A stretch of DNA of 64,000 nt from Nocardia exalbida NBRC 100660 (GTDB taxonomy: Bacteria; Actinomycetota; Actinomycetes; Mycobacteriales; Mycobacteriaceae), in assembly GCF_000308575.1 (NCBI RefSeq), contig NZ_BAFZ01000071.1, forward strand, positions 1 through 64,000. The letters run 5' to 3'. Each line of letters begins with the position of its first letter. Positions within the stretch are counted from its first letter, which is position 1. The notes beneath the pieces were generated by a model. That model was not told the origin of the DNA. It was given only the letters and a program-made list of their open reading frames with translations, and did not search any database. Positions 26,618-37,871 of the stretch are shown piece after piece. The position numbers and the translations under genes are program-made.

Positions 26618-27562
26618 TTAGTCGCGGCGGCGCCCCCGCCCCGACGCCGCGTCCGGCCCCCGGACCGCCGGACGCGCCGCTGTCGCGGCCAGCAGCAACG
26701 CCACGATCAGCAGCGCGGCTCCCGCCAGGCCCGCCACCGTCAGGCGTTCGCCGAGGATCACCGCCGCAAGCGCCGCTCCCGTGAGCGGTTCCAGCAGGGC
26801 CAGTACCGCGGCGATCCCAGGACCGGCGTCCGAGAGGCCGCGGAAGTACAGCGTGTAGGCGACCGCGGTTGGCGCGAGCCCCAGCACCAGGACCAGCGCG
26901 ATGCTGCCGGGCTTCGGGTCGAACACCAGCCCGCTCGTGGCCGCGAGTGGCGCCAGCAGCAACGCGCCTCCGGTGAACCCGAGGCCGGTCGTGGTCATCG
27001 CGTCGAGCCCGGGCACCGGCACGGCGTTGAGGACGGTGACCGTCGCGAACGCCGCGGCGGCCACCGCCGCGAACGCCGCGCCCACCAGCACCCCGTGCGC
27101 ACCGCCGGTACCGCTCGGCACACCGACCAGCAAGGCCAGTCCGCACACCGCGATGCCGATCGTCGCCGCGCGGCGACGGTCCACCGCGTGTCGTCCGGTG
27201 ACATGCTCCAACCCGGCGACGACCACCGGCGACATACCGATCGTGATCAACGTCGCGAGGCTGACCGAGGAGGCGGCGACCGCGCCGAAGTAGGCCGCCT
27301 GGAAGGCCGCCGCGAGCACGGCGACCGCGCCGATCCGGCGCCAGGCCAGCGGGTCTCGCGGCCACGGCCGCCGCGTGCCCGCGAGCAGAACCACCAGGAG
27401 CAGCCCGCCGACGGCGAGCCGGCAGGTGGCCACCGAGACGGGTGACAAGCCGGTGGCCCGGTGCACCAACGTGCCGAGCAGACCGCCGGTGCCCCACAGG
27501 AGGCCGGCGCCGACGAGGTAGACCAGCCCGGGACGCGCGGCAGTGGACACAGTGGAGGACAT
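26618..27562 (-). CDS. EamA/DMT-family transporter
   Basis: 314-residue drug/metabolite transporter with about ten helices and the two-fold EamA repeat: GAGLLWGTGGLLG opens the first repeat, and GLAPTAVAYTLYFRGLSDAGPG with LLEPLTGAALAAVILGE closes the second. This pattern is diagnostic of RhaT/EamA exporters of amino acids or metabolites. ATG at 27562, with GGAG about 13 nt upstream; an in-frame start 18 codons earlier is less likely. It leads an operon with the MFS gene and has a structured leader (27605-27677). Substrate unknown. Confidence 0.9.
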   Translation of the reverse strand: MSSTVSTAARPGLVYLVGAGLLWGTGGLLGTLVHRATGLSPVSVATCRLAVGGLLLVVLLAGTRRPWPRDPLAWRRIGAVAVLAAAFQAAYFGAVAASSVSLATLITIGMSPVVVAGLEHVTGRHAVDRRRAATIGIAVCGLALLVGVPSGTGGAHGVLVGAAFAAVAAAAFATVTVLNAVPVPGLDAMTTTGLGFTGGALLLAPLAATSGLVFDPKPGSIALVLVLGLAPTAVAYTLYFRGLSDAGPGIAAVLALLEPLTGAALAAVILGERLTVAGLAGAALLIVALLLAATAARPAVRGPDAASGRGRRRD

Positions 27563-27604
27563 GAGAGATCGCGCTCCTGCGACAAGAGGGATTGGGGTCG
27601 CGGA

Positions 27605-27677
27605 AGCGAGGTGCACAGTGCTGCCGAAAGAAGCGCGCCCACCCGTTCGGCGGCGCGCTGGATGCCTACACCTCGCT
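27605..27677 (-). promoter_or_regulatory. Structured leader upstream of the EamA gene
   Basis: Outer 9-bp stem (AGCGAGGTG 27605-27613 with CACCTCGCT 27669-27677) encloses a perfect 8-bp stem (AGCGCGCC 27632-27639 with GGCGCGCT 27652-27659). A competing 6-bp pairing (GCCGAA 27623-27628 with TTCGGC 27646-27651) cannot coexist with the inner stem. Possible switch RNA or merely GC-rich DNA. Confidence 0.35.
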
Positions 27678-27838
27678 CAGGAAGCGGGCGGCGGAGTGAT
27701 CGGGAAGCACCGGTGCACGGCACAGATACTAATACGGGGCCGAGTGAGTCATCCCATGAGTATTGATTCCGGCGGCGGGCGAGTTCACCGGCAGGCCGTG
27801 ACGACCGACGCGACCTCGGTGGCGCGGCCGGTCGTCGG

Positions 27839-27844
27839 TAACAT
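27839..27844 (+). promoter_or_regulatory. -10 element of leaderless META lipoprotein gene
   Basis: TAACAT (TANNNT) ends 6 nt before the ATG at 27851; no Shine-Dalgarno sequence. Confidence 0.55.
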
Positions 27845-27850
27845 CGCCGC

Positions 27851-28633
27851 ATGGCGGCACTCTTCGCGCGACCAGGACCGCTCGTCTTGCTCGCCCTCTG
27901 CACGGTGGCGGCGTGTTCGAGCGGTGAGCCCGACCGCGGCGCCGACGAGCCGACGCCGGTGGGCCGCACATTTCTCTCCACCGGCGTCGAAGGCACCCCG
28001 ATTCCCGGCGGCGGGCCGCTGACCATCAGCTTCACCGAGGGCCGGGTAGCGGCCGACGCGGGATGCAACAAGTTCACCGGCGCGGCCTCCCTGGACGATC
28101 AGGTGCTGCACGTCTCCGGTCTGGCCACCACCCTGATGGCCTGCGAGGACGATCGGCGCGGCGCCGACGAGTGGCTCAGCGGCCTGCTGAACTCGCAGCC
28201 CACCTGGCGGCTGGACGACTCGCGGCTCACCCTGCACAGCCCCGACCGCACGGTGAGCTTGATCGACAAGAAGGTCGCCCAGCCGGACAAACCGATCGTG
28301 GGCACGCCTTGGCTGGTCACCGCGCTCATCACCGACAACAGCCAGATCCGCTCGCGTGCCCTCGACGAGGCGCAGCCGACGCTCACCATCGCCGCGGACG
28401 ACAGCGTCTCCGGCGGCGCCGGGTGCAATCGCATGACCGGCAGCGCCCAGGTGTCCGGCGCCCGGATCACCTTCCGGATCGCCACCACGAAGATGCTGTG
28501 CTCGCCGGAGGTGATGGAGGTCGAGCAGGCCGTGTTGAGAACCCTGGACGGCACGGCGACCGCCACGGTGGACGCCGACACGCTGACCCTGCGCAACGAC
28601 AACGGCGCGGGTCTGGTCCTGCACGCGCAGTGA
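27851..28633 (+). CDS. Lipoprotein with two META (HslJ-like) domains
   Basis: 260 residues. Signal peptide with lipobox VAAC (Cys at about residue 18), so it is membrane-anchored and faces outward. Two META domains follow: the first with GRVAADAGCNKFTGAASLD and LMACEDD (about 60-110), the second with DSVSGGAGCNRMTGSAQVSG and KMLCSPEVMEVEQ (about 185-230). The paired cysteines in each are typical of the HslJ fold, linked to stress or novobiocin resistance in E. coli but of unknown function in actinobacteria. ATG is leaderless. It converges with the fragment at 28640. Confidence 0.88.
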   Translation: MAALFARPGPLVLLALCTVAACSSGEPDRGADEPTPVGRTFLSTGVEGTPIPGGGPLTISFTEGRVAADAGCNKFTGAASLDDQVLHVSGLATTLMACEDDRRGADEWLSGLLNSQPTWRLDDSRLTLHSPDRTVSLIDKKVAQPDKPIVGTPWLVTALITDNSQIRSRALDEAQPTLTIAADDSVSGGAGCNRMTGSAQVSGARITFRIATTKMLCSPEVMEVEQAVLRTLDGTATATVDADTLTLRNDNGAGLVLHAQ

Positions 28634-28639
28634 CGCCTG

Positions 28640-28840
28640 CTACTTCACCGACGATGCCGGGTCACCGCCGCTCCCCTCGGCGCCCTTGTAGCTCATGGTC
28701 ATCGGCGTGACGCTGTCGAAGGTCGTCCATTCGTAGCGATGGTCGATCGGTCCCAATCCGAGGAGTCCGAGCCGGTAGTACGCGCCGCTGCCGTGGATGT
28801 CCTCGGCTTCCTCCGTGAGCGCTCTCGGCGTATACGGCAC
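28640..28840 (-). pseudogene. Possible C-terminal gene remnant
   Basis: A 66-codon frame whose only start is a GTG lying inside the tpiA terminator hairpin. The text is protein-like (YYRLGLLGLGPIDHRYEWTT followed by VTPMTMSYKG), resembling the end of a lipocalin- or DUF1579-like domain, while the first 15 codons are arbitrary. I read it as the tail of a lost gene truncated near the terminator. No homologue is named. Confidence 0.35.
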
Positions 28841-28873
28841 AGCCCGGTATCGCGGGAAGCGATACCGGGCTGT
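28839..28873 (-). terminator. tpiA operon terminator hairpin
   Basis: Perfect 14-bp stem ACAGCCCGGTATCG (28839-28852) with its complement (28860-28873) and a 7-nt loop, 17 bp after the tpiA stop. No U-run follows. Confidence 0.8.
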
Positions 28874-28890
28874 CGCGCGTCGGACCCGGG

Positions 28891-29676
28891 TCAGGGCAGG
28901 GGGCCGCCCGCGGCGATCGCGGAGAGGGTGGCGAATTCGTCACCCTTGAGCGAAGCGCCGCCCACCAATGCACCGTCGATGTCGCTCTGGGCGACCAGTT
29001 CTCCGACGTTCTTGGCGTTCACCGATCCGCCGTAGAGCACGCGCACCTGTGCCGCGACTTCCGGCGAGGCGAGTTTCTCCAGCTCCCCGCGAATCGCGCC
29101 GCAGACCTCTTGCGCGTCGGCGGGGGTGGCGACCTTGCCGGTGCCGATCGCCCACACCGGCTCGTAGGCGATGACGATCTTCGAGATCTCCTCCGCCGAC
29201 AAGCCTTTCAACGATCCGCGCAGTTGCTCGAGGTTGTACTCGACGTGCGTTCCCGCCTCGCGGACGTTCAAGCCTTCGCCGATGCACACGATCGGGGTGA
29301 TCCCGTGCTTCAACGCCTGCTTGGCCTTGGCCAGCACGGTGGCGTCGTCCTCGTTGTGGTACTGCCGCCGCTCGGAGTGCCCGACCACGACGAAGGTGCA
29401 GCCCAGCTTGGCGAGCATGCTCGCGCTGATCTCACCGGTGTAGGCGCCCGCCTCGTGCATCGAGACGTCCTGGCCTCCGTAGGTGAGCAGGAGTTTGTCG
29501 CCTTCGACCAGCGTCTGCACGCTGCGCAGGTCGACGAACGGCGGGAGCACCGCGACGTCCACCTTGTCGAAGTACTTCTCCGGCAGCGCGAACGCGATCT
29601 TCTGCACCAGGGCGATGGCCTCGAGGTGATTGAGGTTCATCTTCCAGTTGCCCGCGATGAGCGGTTTGCGTGCCAT
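28891..29676 (-). CDS. tpiA: Triosephosphate isomerase
   Basis: Interconverts glyceraldehyde-3-phosphate and dihydroxyacetone phosphate. 261 residues, TIM barrel. N-terminal [13 protein letters not shown] holds the catalytic Asn/Lys; [11 protein letters not shown] holds the catalytic His; [17 protein letters not shown] holds the catalytic Glu; the C-terminal phosphate loop is [11 protein letters not shown]. Last gene of gap-pgk-tpiA; its ATG follows the pgk stop by 2 bp, so it is translationally coupled. A strong hairpin follows. Confidence 0.98.
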   Translation of the reverse strand: MARKPLIAGNWKMNLNHLEAIALVQKIAFALPEKYFDKVDVAVLPPFVDLRSVQTLVEGDKLLLTYGGQDVSMHEAGAYTGEISASMLAKLGCTFVVVGHSERRQYHNEDDATVLAKAKQALKHGITPIVCIGEGLNVREAGTHVEYNLEQLRGSLKGLSAEEISKIVIAYEPVWAIGTGKVATPADAQEVCGAIRGELEKLASPEVAAQVRVLYGGSVNAKNVGELVAQSDIDGALVGGASLKGDEFATLSAIAAGGPLP

Positions 29677-29678
29677 GC

Positions 29679-30893
29679 TCAGTCCTCCAACACCGCGATG
29701 CCGGGGAGCTCTTTGCCCTCCAGGTATTCCAGCGACGCGCCGCCACCGGTGGAGATGTGCGAGAAGCCGTCCTCCGGCAGGCCGAGCGCCCGCACGGCCG
29801 CGGCCGAATCGCCGCCGCCGACCACGGTGAACGCGCCCTTGCCGGTGGCGGTCACGATCGCCTCGGCGACCCCACGGGTGCCCGCGGCGAACTTCTCGAA
29901 CTCGAACACGCCCATCGGCCCGTTCCAGAAGACGGTCCGCGCCTCGGTCAGCAGGACCGCGAAGCGGTGCACCGAGTCCGGGCCCACGTCCAGACCCAGC
30001 CAGCCGTCCGGAATCTCATGCGCCGGTACCACCTTCGACTCCGCGTCGGCGGCGAACTTGTCGGCCACCACGATGTCGCGCGGCAGGTGGATGACGTCGG
30101 CGTACTGCTCGAGCAGCTGCTTGCAGGTGTCCACCATCTCCTCCTGCAGCAGCGAGTCGCCCACCGAAAGGCCCTGTGCGGCAAGGAAGGTGAAGCACAT
30201 GCCGCCGCCGATCACCAGGGTGTCGACCTTCGGCGCGAGCGCCTCGATGACCGCCAGCTTGTCGGAGACCTTGGAACCGCCGAGCACCACCGCGTACGGC
30301 CGGTCCGGGTTCTCGGTCAGCTTGGCCAGCACCTCGACCTCGGCCGCGACCAGCGTGCCCGCGTAGTGCGGCAGCAGCTCGGCGACGTCGTACACCGACG
30401 CCTGCTTGCGGTGCACCACGCCGAAACCGTCGGAGACGAACGCGCCGTCGTCGCCGACCAGCTCGACCAGCGCTGCCGCCAGCTTGGCCCGGTCGGCGTC
30501 GTCCTTGCTGGTCTCGCGCGCGTCGAACCGGATGTTCTCCAGCAGCAGCACGTCGCCGTCGGTGAGGCCCTCCGACCGCGCGAGCGCGTCCTGGCCCACC
30601 ACGTCACCGGCGAGCTGGACATTGCGGCCCAGTTCCTCGGCGAGGCGGGCGGCCACCGGCGCCAGCGAGAGCTTCGGGTCCGGTTCACCCTTCGGGCGGC
30701 CGAGGTGCGCGGTGACGACGACCTTGGCACCTGCCTCGGCGAGTGCCTTGATGGTCGGCGCCGAGGCGATGATGCGGCCGGGATCGGTGATCTGTCCTTG
30801 GTCGTCGAGGGGGACGTTCAGGTCGGAGCGCACCAGCACGCCCCGGCCCTCGACGCCCTCGCCGAGCAGATCCGCGAGTGTCTTGACAGTCAT
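29679..30893 (-). CDS. pgk: Phosphoglycerate kinase
   Basis: Transfers the acyl phosphate of 1,3-bisphosphoglycerate to ADP. 404 residues. N-terminal substrate motif [15 protein letters not shown], the TAHLGRPKG basic patch, the hinge [11 protein letters not shown] and the nucleotide site GGGDSAAAV. The start is taken at [10 protein letters not shown] (ATG 30893), since the longer frame runs into gap. It lies 5 bp after the gap stop and 2 bp before tpiA. Confidence 0.98.
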   Translation of the reverse strand: MTVKTLADLLGEGVEGRGVLVRSDLNVPLDDQGQITDPGRIIASAPTIKALAEAGAKVVVTAHLGRPKGEPDPKLSLAPVAARLAEELGRNVQLAGDVVGQDALARSEGLTDGDVLLLENIRFDARETSKDDADRAKLAAALVELVGDDGAFVSDGFGVVHRKQASVYDVAELLPHYAGTLVAAEVEVLAKLTENPDRPYAVVLGGSKVSDKLAVIEALAPKVDTLVIGGGMCFTFLAAQGLSVGDSLLQEEMVDTCKQLLEQYADVIHLPRDIVVADKFAADAESKVVPAHEIPDGWLGLDVGPDSVHRFAVLLTEARTVFWNGPMGVFEFEKFAAGTRGVAEAIVTATGKGAFTVVGGGDSAAAVRALGLPEDGFSHISTGGGASLEYLEGKELPGIAVLED

Positions 30894-30898
30894 GCGCG

Positions 30899-31949
<1,051 letters not shown>

Positions 31950-31963
31950 TCCGATGCCCACTC

Positions 31964-31969
31964 ACACTA
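31964..31969 (-). promoter_or_regulatory. -10 element of the gap-pgk-tpiA operon
   Basis: Minus-strand TAGTGT (TANNNT) about 45 bp upstream of the gap start. Predicted start of transcription near 31957. Confidence 0.45.
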
Positions 31970-32063
31970 ACGTCCTGCGGCGACCTCGCCGACACGCACC
32001 TGGCATTCGCGAGGACGGGATGCCTGGTCAGACGCCCGACCAACACGGTTTCCGCAGTCGAAA

Positions 32064-32106
32064 CGCCGCGATCCCCGCGACTGGCCCAGTCGCGGGGATC
32101 GCGGCG
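32064..32106 (-). terminator. Strong intrinsic terminator of the whiA operon
   Basis: Perfect 21-bp complementary arms (32064-32084 and 32086-32106) around a one-base centre, so the real loop is about 5 nt. In the minus direction the stem is followed by TTTCG. It begins 18 bp after the whiA stop and separates it from the gap promoter. Confidence 0.9.
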
Positions 32107-32124
32107 AACGTCCGGAGCGCGGGC

Positions 32125-33108
32125 TCAGGCTTCGTCGAGCAGTTCGGCCGTGACGGCCGATTCGGTGTCCGGAACGCCCAGTTCCTTGGCGCGCCGGTCG
32201 GCCATCGACAGCAGCCGCCGGATGCGGCCCGCGACAGCGTCTTTCGTCATCGGCGGCTCGGCGAGCTGGCCGAGTTCCTCCAGTGACGCCTGCCGGTGCT
32301 GCACGCGCAGCCGGCCCGCGGCGGCGAGATGGTCGGGCACGTCGTCGCTGAGGATCTCCAGCGCGCGTTCCACCCGCGCCGCCGCGGCGACCGCGGCGCG
32401 CGCCGAGCGGCGCAGATTGGCGTCGTCGAAATTGGCCAGGCGATTCGCGGTCGCGCGCACTTCGCGGCGCAGCCTGCGTTCCTCCCAGACCATCCGGGTG
32501 CCGTGCGCGCCCATCCTGGTCAGCAGCGCGCCGATCGCCTCACCGTCGCGCACCACCACGCGGTCGGTGCCGCGCACCTCGCGGGCCTTGGCCGTGATGC
32601 CGAGCCGCCGGGCCGCGCCGACCAGCGCCAGCGCCGCCTCGGGTCCGGGGCAGCTGACCTCGAGCGCCGAGGAGCGTCCGGGTTCGGTGAGCGAACCGTG
32701 CGCGAGAAACGCGCCGCGCCAAGCGGCTTCGGCATCGGCGATGCTGCCGCCGACCACCTGCGCGGGCAGGCCGCGCACCGGACGGCCCCGCACGTCGAGC
32801 AGACCGGTCTGCCGAGCCAGCGCCTCGCCCTCCTTGGAGACGCGCACCACGTACCGGGAGGTTTTGCGCAGTCCGCCCGCGCCGAGCACGTGCACGTCGG
32901 AGCCGTAACCGTAGAGTTCGAAGATCTCCCGGCGCAGCCTGCGCGCGATGGAACCCATGTCCACCTCGGCCTCGACGATCACCCGGCCGCCGACGATGTG
33001 CAGGCCGCCCGCGAAACGCAGCAGAGCGGACAGTTCCGCCTTGCGGGAACTCACCTGCGACACCGTGAGCCTGCTCAGCTCGTCTTTCACATCGGCTGTC
33101 ATCGCCAC
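32125..33108 (-). CDS. whiA: DNA-binding regulator WhiA
   Basis: Sporulation/cell-division regulator family, 327 residues. The N-terminal two-thirds is the LAGLIDADG-derived domain ([35 protein letters not shown]) and the last 85 residues the WhiA helix-turn-helix ([33 protein letters not shown]). In streptomycetes WhiA acts with WhiB to switch on division genes; in this non-sporulating group it probably has a division role. ATG at 33108 overlaps the end of yvcK by 10 bp. Last gene of the rapZ-yvcK-whiA cluster, conserved across Gram-positives. Confidence 0.97.
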   Translation of the reverse strand: MAMTADVKDELSRLTVSQVSSRKAELSALLRFAGGLHIVGGRVIVEAEVDMGSIARRLRREIFELYGYGSDVHVLGAGGLRKTSRYVVRVSKEGEALARQTGLLDVRGRPVRGLPAQVVGGSIADAEAAWRGAFLAHGSLTEPGRSSALEVSCPGPEAALALVGAARRLGITAKAREVRGTDRVVVRDGEAIGALLTRMGAHGTRMVWEERRLRREVRATANRLANFDDANLRRSARAAVAAAARVERALEILSDDVPDHLAAAGRLRVQHRQASLEELGQLAEPPMTKDAVAGRIRRLLSMADRRAKELGVPDTESAVTAELLDEA

Positions 33109-34145
33109 GGGACGCGCTCCTTTCCACCCAACCCGGAACGCACATCCTGGCCCATGTGCCGTCCCTCGACTCGAAGCCCTGCCATTTGCGGCCGAGGTTG
33201 CCGGATCAGTTGATCCAGTGCGGCGGCAAGCTTTCCGGGGTGATGCCGGTCCGTTCCCGCTTCGGCGACATCGGAGAACGTTACCCGTGCCCGCAACTGT
33301 TCGGCAGCCCTGGCCACATGTTCCCGTTCACGACCCTCCGGCACCGAGCCGGAGTCGACCAGCACCTCATCGACGACGAATTCCGGTGCGTGCTGGGACA
33401 ATACATGCAAATGCCGCTCCGCGGAGAATCCGGCGGTCTCCCCCGGCTCCGCGGCGAGATTGAGCACGAGGACTTTCCGGGCCCTGGTGTACACCAGGGC
33501 TTCCCGTAGCTCCGGAACGAGGACGTGCGGAATCACGCTGGTGAACCACGATCCCGGCCCGAGCACCACGACATCCGCGTGTTCGATCGCCGAGGTCGCC
33601 TCCGGACTGGCCGGTGGGTCGGACGGAATCAGCCGCACCCGCCGCACCTTACCCGGCGTGGTCGCGATGGCAACTTGGCCGCGAATGCAACGGCTCACCC
33701 GTGGATCCGCCTCCAGCCCAGACACATCCGCCTCGATGTCCAGCGCGATCGGCGACATGGGGAGCACTTGTCCGGTGATGCGCAACATGCGGGCGACTTC
33801 ATCGAGCGCGGCGACCGGATCGCCGAGCACCTCGGTGAGCCCGGCCAGGATCAGATTGCCCACGGAGTGCCCGGCCAGCGCGCCGGTACCACCGAAACGA
33901 TGCTGGACCGTCTGCGTCCAGACGCCGTCGGCGTCCGCGGCCAGGGCCGCCAGCGCCATCCGGAGATCCCCCGGCGGCAGCACCCCCAGCTCGGCGCGTA
34001 GCCGGCCCGAGGAGCCGCCGTCGTCGGCGACGGTGACCACCGCGCAGATCTTCCTGGTCAGCCGCCGCACCGCGGTCAGTGTCGCGTACAGCCCATGTCC
34101 ACCACCCAGCGCGACGATGCTGGGATTGGATTCCCAACCGGTCAT
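33099..34145 (-). CDS. yvcK: YvcK/CofD-like UDP-sugar-binding protein
   Basis: 348-residue gluconeogenesis factor family. N-terminal [19 protein letters not shown] and [26 protein letters not shown] are the family signatures for binding UDP-GlcNAc-type ligands; central [18 protein letters not shown] is also typical. In Bacillus and mycobacteria (CuvA/Rv1422) it affects cell shape, wall synthesis and growth on gluconeogenic carbon, and is a phosphorylation target of PknB-type kinases. Its start overlaps the rapZ stop by 4 bp. Confidence 0.96.
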   Translation of the reverse strand: MTGWESNPSIVALGGGHGLYATLTAVRRLTRKICAVVTVADDGGSSGRLRAELGVLPPGDLRMALAALAADADGVWTQTVQHRFGGTGALAGHSVGNLILAGLTEVLGDPVAALDEVARMLRITGQVLPMSPIALDIEADVSGLEADPRVSRCIRGQVAIATTPGKVRRVRLIPSDPPASPEATSAIEHADVVVLGPGSWFTSVIPHVLVPELREALVYTRARKVLVLNLAAEPGETAGFSAERHLHVLSQHAPEFVVDEVLVDSGSVPEGREREHVARAAEQLRARVTFSDVAEAGTDRHHPGKLAAALDQLIRQPRPQMAGLRVEGRHMGQDVRSGLGGKERVPWR

Positions 34146-35122
34146 TCGCGCCCCAGGTCTCGATGGACGACCCGGACCACGTCGGCGGACTCCTCCGGCC
34201 CACCGGTGACCTCACTCATCAACTCGCCCAGTGCCTCGGCAATCGCGACGCTCCGGTGCTTGCCTCCGGTGCAGCCCACTGCGACCGTCATGTATCGCTT
34301 CCCCTCTTGGCGGTAACCGTTCGTGGTCAGCTCGACCAGGTGGTGGCAGGTACGCAGATAATCGTCCGCGCCGGGACGCGACAACACGTACTCGCTGACC
34401 ACCGTCTCCTGACCGGTGTGTTCCCGCAACTCCGGTATCCAATGCGGATTGGGTAGAAAACGCACATCCAACACCATGTCGGCGTCCAGCGGAACCCCGT
34501 ACTTGAAGCCGAACGACTGCACGGTGAGTTGCAACGCGCTGGGCGCGCCGCCGCCGTAGGCCTCCTCCATCTTGCGGTGCAACTGATGGATGGACAGCTC
34601 GGTGGTGTCGATCACCAGGTCGGCGGCCGCCTTCACGGCGGACAGCCGCACCCGCTCGGCGGCGATACCCGCCGACAACGTGCCGTCCTTGCTCTCGCTC
34701 TGCAGCGGATGTCTGCGCCGGGCGAAGCCGAAGCGGCGGATCAGCACGTCGTCGGAGGCCTCGAGGAACAGGACCCTGGTGCGCACGCCGAGGATCCGCA
34801 GCTGCTCGGTGACCACCGAGAGATCGCCGGTGAAGAACCGGCTGCGCACGTCCATGACCAGCGCGAGACGGCGGATCGGCGGCTTCGCGGACGCGCCCAG
34901 CTCCACCATCCGCCCGAACAGCTCGGGCGGCAGGTTGTCGGCCACGTACCAGCCGAGGTCCTCGAGCACGCGGGCGGCCGTGCCGCGGCCCGCGCCCGAG
35001 AGCCCGGTCACGATCACGACCTCGACCTGCGGATTCGCTCCGCCGACGGCGCCGGACGAAGCCACTCGTCCCGCACTCGTCGGCGGACTGCCCGCACTGC
35101 TGTTCGATTCGACGCGTGTCAT
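34142..35122 (-). CDS. rapZ: RapZ-family nucleotide-binding protein
   Basis: 326 residues. The P-loop-like motif VTGLSGAGRGTAARVLEDLG has Arg in place of the usual Lys, as is normal in actinobacterial members, then WYVADNLPPELF. The C-terminal domain has SFGFKYGVPLDADMVLDVRFLPNPHW and the conserved VAVGCTGGKHRSVAIAE. In E. coli RapZ controls GlmS through small RNAs; that RNA pathway is not known in actinobacteria. The N-terminal 33 residues are Ser/Gly-rich and disordered. ATG at 35122 has GGTAGGAC upstream. Starts 113 bp after uvrC. Confidence 0.95.
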   Translation of the reverse strand: MTRVESNSSAGSPPTSAGRVASSGAVGGANPQVEVVIVTGLSGAGRGTAARVLEDLGWYVADNLPPELFGRMVELGASAKPPIRRLALVMDVRSRFFTGDLSVVTEQLRILGVRTRVLFLEASDDVLIRRFGFARRRHPLQSESKDGTLSAGIAAERVRLSAVKAAADLVIDTTELSIHQLHRKMEEAYGGGAPSALQLTVQSFGFKYGVPLDADMVLDVRFLPNPHWIPELREHTGQETVVSEYVLSRPGADDYLRTCHHLVELTTNGYRQEGKRYMTVAVGCTGGKHRSVAIAEALGELMSEVTGGPEESADVVRVVHRDLGRE

Positions 35123-35235
35123 GTCCTACCGGATCCGTGTCTGGGGTGCCTTCCGATCATCGCGCACCGGTTTCGGTATCGGCCGCAGACACACAACGTA
35201 CGCGATACCGAAATTTCCGGTGCACTGTCGACTGT

Positions 35236-37245
35236 CTATTCGGACTCGAGCGCCGCAAGGACCGCTTTCGCGGTCGCCATCCCGATTCCGGGCACCTCGA
35301 TGATCTCCTCGACCGTGGCCTGCTTCAGCTTGGCGACCGATCCGAAATGGGTGACCAGCGCGGTCCGGCGCGCCGTGCCGAGCCCCGGCACCGAGTCCAG
35401 GGCCGAGGCGGTCATCCGGCGTGAGCGTTTGCTGCGATGGAAGGTGATGGCGAAGCGGTGCGCCTCGTCGCGCACCCGTTGCAGCAGATAGAGCGCCTCG
35501 CTGTTGCGCGGCAGGATCACCGGGTCGCTTTCGCCGGGCACCCACACCTCCTCGAGCCGTTTGGCCAGGCCGATCACCGCGACATCGGTGATGCCCAGCT
35601 CGTCGAGCACCTCGGCGGCCGCGGCGACCTGGGGCGCGCCGCCGTCGACGACGAACAGGTTGGGCGGATAGGAGAACTTGCGCGGGCGCCCGGTGCGGGG
35701 ATCGATACCCGGAAGGGAGGTCAAGTCGAGCGCGTCGTCGTCGCTTCCGGTCGCGGCGAGATCGTCCTGCTCCATCGTGTCGCGCTCACGGCGCAGCTTG
35801 AGGAACCGGCGACGGGTCACCTCGGCGATGCTGCCGACATCATCGGAACGGCCGTCGCCCGCTGCTTCCCGGATCGTGTAGTGGCGGTAATCGGACTTGC
35901 GGGCCAGGCCGTCCTCGAAGACCACCAGCGAGGCGACCACGTCGGTCCCCTGCACGTGACTGACGTCGACGCACTCGATGCGCAGCGGCGCGCTGTCGAG
36001 TTCCAAGGCGTCCTGGATCTCTTGCAGCGCTTGCGATCTCGAGGTCAGGTCACCCGCCCGCTTGAGCTTGTGCTGGGCCAGCGCCTCCATCGCGTTGCGC
36101 TGCACGGTCTCGGCGAGCGCCTTCTTGTCCCCGCGCTGGGGCACCCGTACCTTCACCGCCGAGCCGCGCAGGCCGGACAGCCACTGCTGGACCTGCTCGA
36201 TATCGGCGGGTAGTTCGGGCACGAGCACTTCGCGCGGCACCACGGTGGCGAGCAACTCGTCGGCGGACTGCTCGGCCACCGTGACCTGCTCGCCGTAGAA
36301 CTGGGTGAGGAACTGCTCGACCAGCGCGGCGAGCTCACCGCCCTCCTCCGGGACATCGACCGCGTCACCCGACTTGTCGACCACCCACCCGCGCTGGCCG
36401 CGCACCCGGCCGTCCCGCACATGGAAGACCTGCACCGCCACCTCCAGTTCGTCGGCGGCGAAGGCGATGACGTCGGCGTCGGTGCCCGTGCCGAGCACCA
36501 CCGCCTGCTTCTCCAGCGCCCGGCGCAGCGCTTGCACGTCGTCGCGCAGCCGGGCGGCGGCCTCGAAATCCAGGTCGTCCGCGGCGTCGTGCATGCGGCG
36601 CTCCAGTTCGCGGACCAACCGATCGGTGCGGCCTGCGAGGAAGTCGCAGAAGTCCTCGACGATGGCGCGGTGCTCCTCGGCGCTCACCCGGCCGACGCAC
36701 GGCGCCGAGCACTTGTCGATATAGCCGAGCAGGCAGGGACGCCCGATCTGGTGGTGCCGCCGGAAGACGCCGTTGGAGCAGGTACGCGCGGGAAACACCC
36801 GCAGCAGCAGATCGAGCGTCTCGCGGATGGCCCAGGCGTGCGCGAACGGGCCGAAGTAGCGCACCCCTTTGCGGCGCGCGCCGCGGTAGACGAACAGCCG
36901 CGGGTACTCCTCGTTCAAGGTGACCGCGAGCACCGGGTAGGACTTGTCGTCGCGGTAGCGGACGTTGAAGCGGGGATCGAATTCCTTGATCCAGTTGTAT
37001 TCCAGCTGCAACGCCTCCACCTCGGTGGAGACGACCGTCCATTCGACGCTCGCGGCCGTGGTGACCATCTGCCTCGTGCGCGGATGCAGGCCCGCGACGT
37101 CGGCGAAATACGAGTTCAGTCTGCTGCGCAGGCTCTTTGCCTTGCCGACGTAGATGACCTGCCGATGGGCGTCCCGGAATTTGTAGACACCTGGTTCGAC
37201 GGGAATCGTGCCCGGCGCGGGCCGGTACGTCGCTGGATCTGCCAC
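35236..37245 (-). CDS. uvrC: Excinuclease ABC subunit C
   Basis: Makes both incisions in UvrABC nucleotide excision repair. 669 residues: GIY-YIG nuclease domain ([25 protein letters not shown]) at about 15-95, four-Cys region around [10 protein letters not shown] and [16 protein letters not shown] helices ([21 protein letters not shown] region), an RNase H-like endonuclease domain with [15 protein letters not shown] and VVDGGAPQV, and C-terminal helix-hairpin-helix motifs ([25 protein letters not shown]). GTG 37245 is chosen because TACGCT ends 6 nt upstream; the frame upstream is open but unconserved. Confidence 0.97.
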   Translation of the reverse strand: MADPATYRPAPGTIPVEPGVYKFRDAHRQVIYVGKAKSLRSRLNSYFADVAGLHPRTRQMVTTAASVEWTVVSTEVEALQLEYNWIKEFDPRFNVRYRDDKSYPVLAVTLNEEYPRLFVYRGARRKGVRYFGPFAHAWAIRETLDLLLRVFPARTCSNGVFRRHHQIGRPCLLGYIDKCSAPCVGRVSAEEHRAIVEDFCDFLAGRTDRLVRELERRMHDAADDLDFEAAARLRDDVQALRRALEKQAVVLGTGTDADVIAFAADELEVAVQVFHVRDGRVRGQRGWVVDKSGDAVDVPEEGGELAALVEQFLTQFYGEQVTVAEQSADELLATVVPREVLVPELPADIEQVQQWLSGLRGSAVKVRVPQRGDKKALAETVQRNAMEALAQHKLKRAGDLTSRSQALQEIQDALELDSAPLRIECVDVSHVQGTDVVASLVVFEDGLARKSDYRHYTIREAAGDGRSDDVGSIAEVTRRRFLKLRRERDTMEQDDLAATGSDDDALDLTSLPGIDPRTGRPRKFSYPPNLFVVDGGAPQVAAAAEVLDELGITDVAVIGLAKRLEEVWVPGESDPVILPRNSEALYLLQRVRDEAHRFAITFHRSKRSRRMTASALDSVPGLGTARRTALVTHFGSVAKLKQATVEEIIEVPGIGMATAKAVLAALESE

Positions 37246-37251
37246 CCATCC

Positions 37252-37257
37252 AGCGTA
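37252..37257 (-). promoter_or_regulatory. -10 element of leaderless uvrC
   Basis: Minus-strand TACGCT, 6 nt upstream of the GTG; no Shine-Dalgarno sequence. Confidence 0.55.
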
Positions 37258-37299
37258 TCGACCGCGACCGACAGCCCGGCCGACGGCGGCCACGCGTGA

Positions 37300-37728
37300 C
37301 TATGCGGACCCCGGGACCCCGAACCACGTCTTGGCTTCCGGGCGGCACAGCAGGTACACGACGGCGGCCGAGGTGGCGAGCGAATACGCCGCCGCCACGA
37401 TGGCGACGACGGGCGGGACGGTCGCCGAGTCCCTGATCGCCCAGCATCCGACGACCGCCTGCAGGAATGCCAGCCCGATCGTCAGCTTGCGCACGGCGGG
37501 CGCGCCCTCCGCGAATCCGAGCACGAGCAGACCCAGTGCCCACGCCACACAGAACTGGGTGGACGCCGTGGCGGCCGCGTCGCCACCGCGGGTCAGATTC
37601 ATCAGGACGGGATAGGCGAGTCCGAATCCCGCCATCCCGGCGACGGCTTCCCGCACGTCCCGAACCGCCTCCGGCATGGCGGTTTCCACGCCGGCGGACG
37701 GCTCCTCACCGGAGAACGCCAAGCTCAC
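37300..37728 (-). CDS. Small multi-pass membrane protein
   Basis: 142 residues with four hydrophobic helices: AGMAGFGLAYPVLMNL, FCVAWALGLLVLGFA, LTIGLAFLQAVVGCWAI and VVAIVAAAYSLATSAAVVYLL. No recognised motif. GTG at 37728 is supported by GGAGG nine nt upstream; an ATG 17 codons further in is an alternative. It lies 54 bp upstream of uvrC on the same strand. Function unknown. Confidence 0.75.
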   Translation of the reverse strand: MSLAFSGEEPSAGVETAMPEAVRDVREAVAGMAGFGLAYPVLMNLTRGGDAAATASTQFCVAWALGLLVLGFAEGAPAVRKLTIGLAFLQAVVGCWAIRDSATVPPVVAIVAAAYSLATSAAVVYLLCRPEAKTWFGVPGSA

Positions 37729-37871
37729 AGCCGTACCTCCGTTGGTACCGAACCTTCCGGCACATCCTGCGACTACGCCGGAATCGCACCGTAACACGGT
37801 GACATCCCGCGCAACTCGGAGTTCGGCAAATGCACCAGACGGTCGCGGCGCGGCCCGACCGCGCGGGTCGG

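Noticed and set aside
27605-27677. mini-ykkC or guanidine riboswitch before EamA
   Set aside because: Only one loop has an ACGG and the paired-hairpin or pseudoknot consensus is absent.
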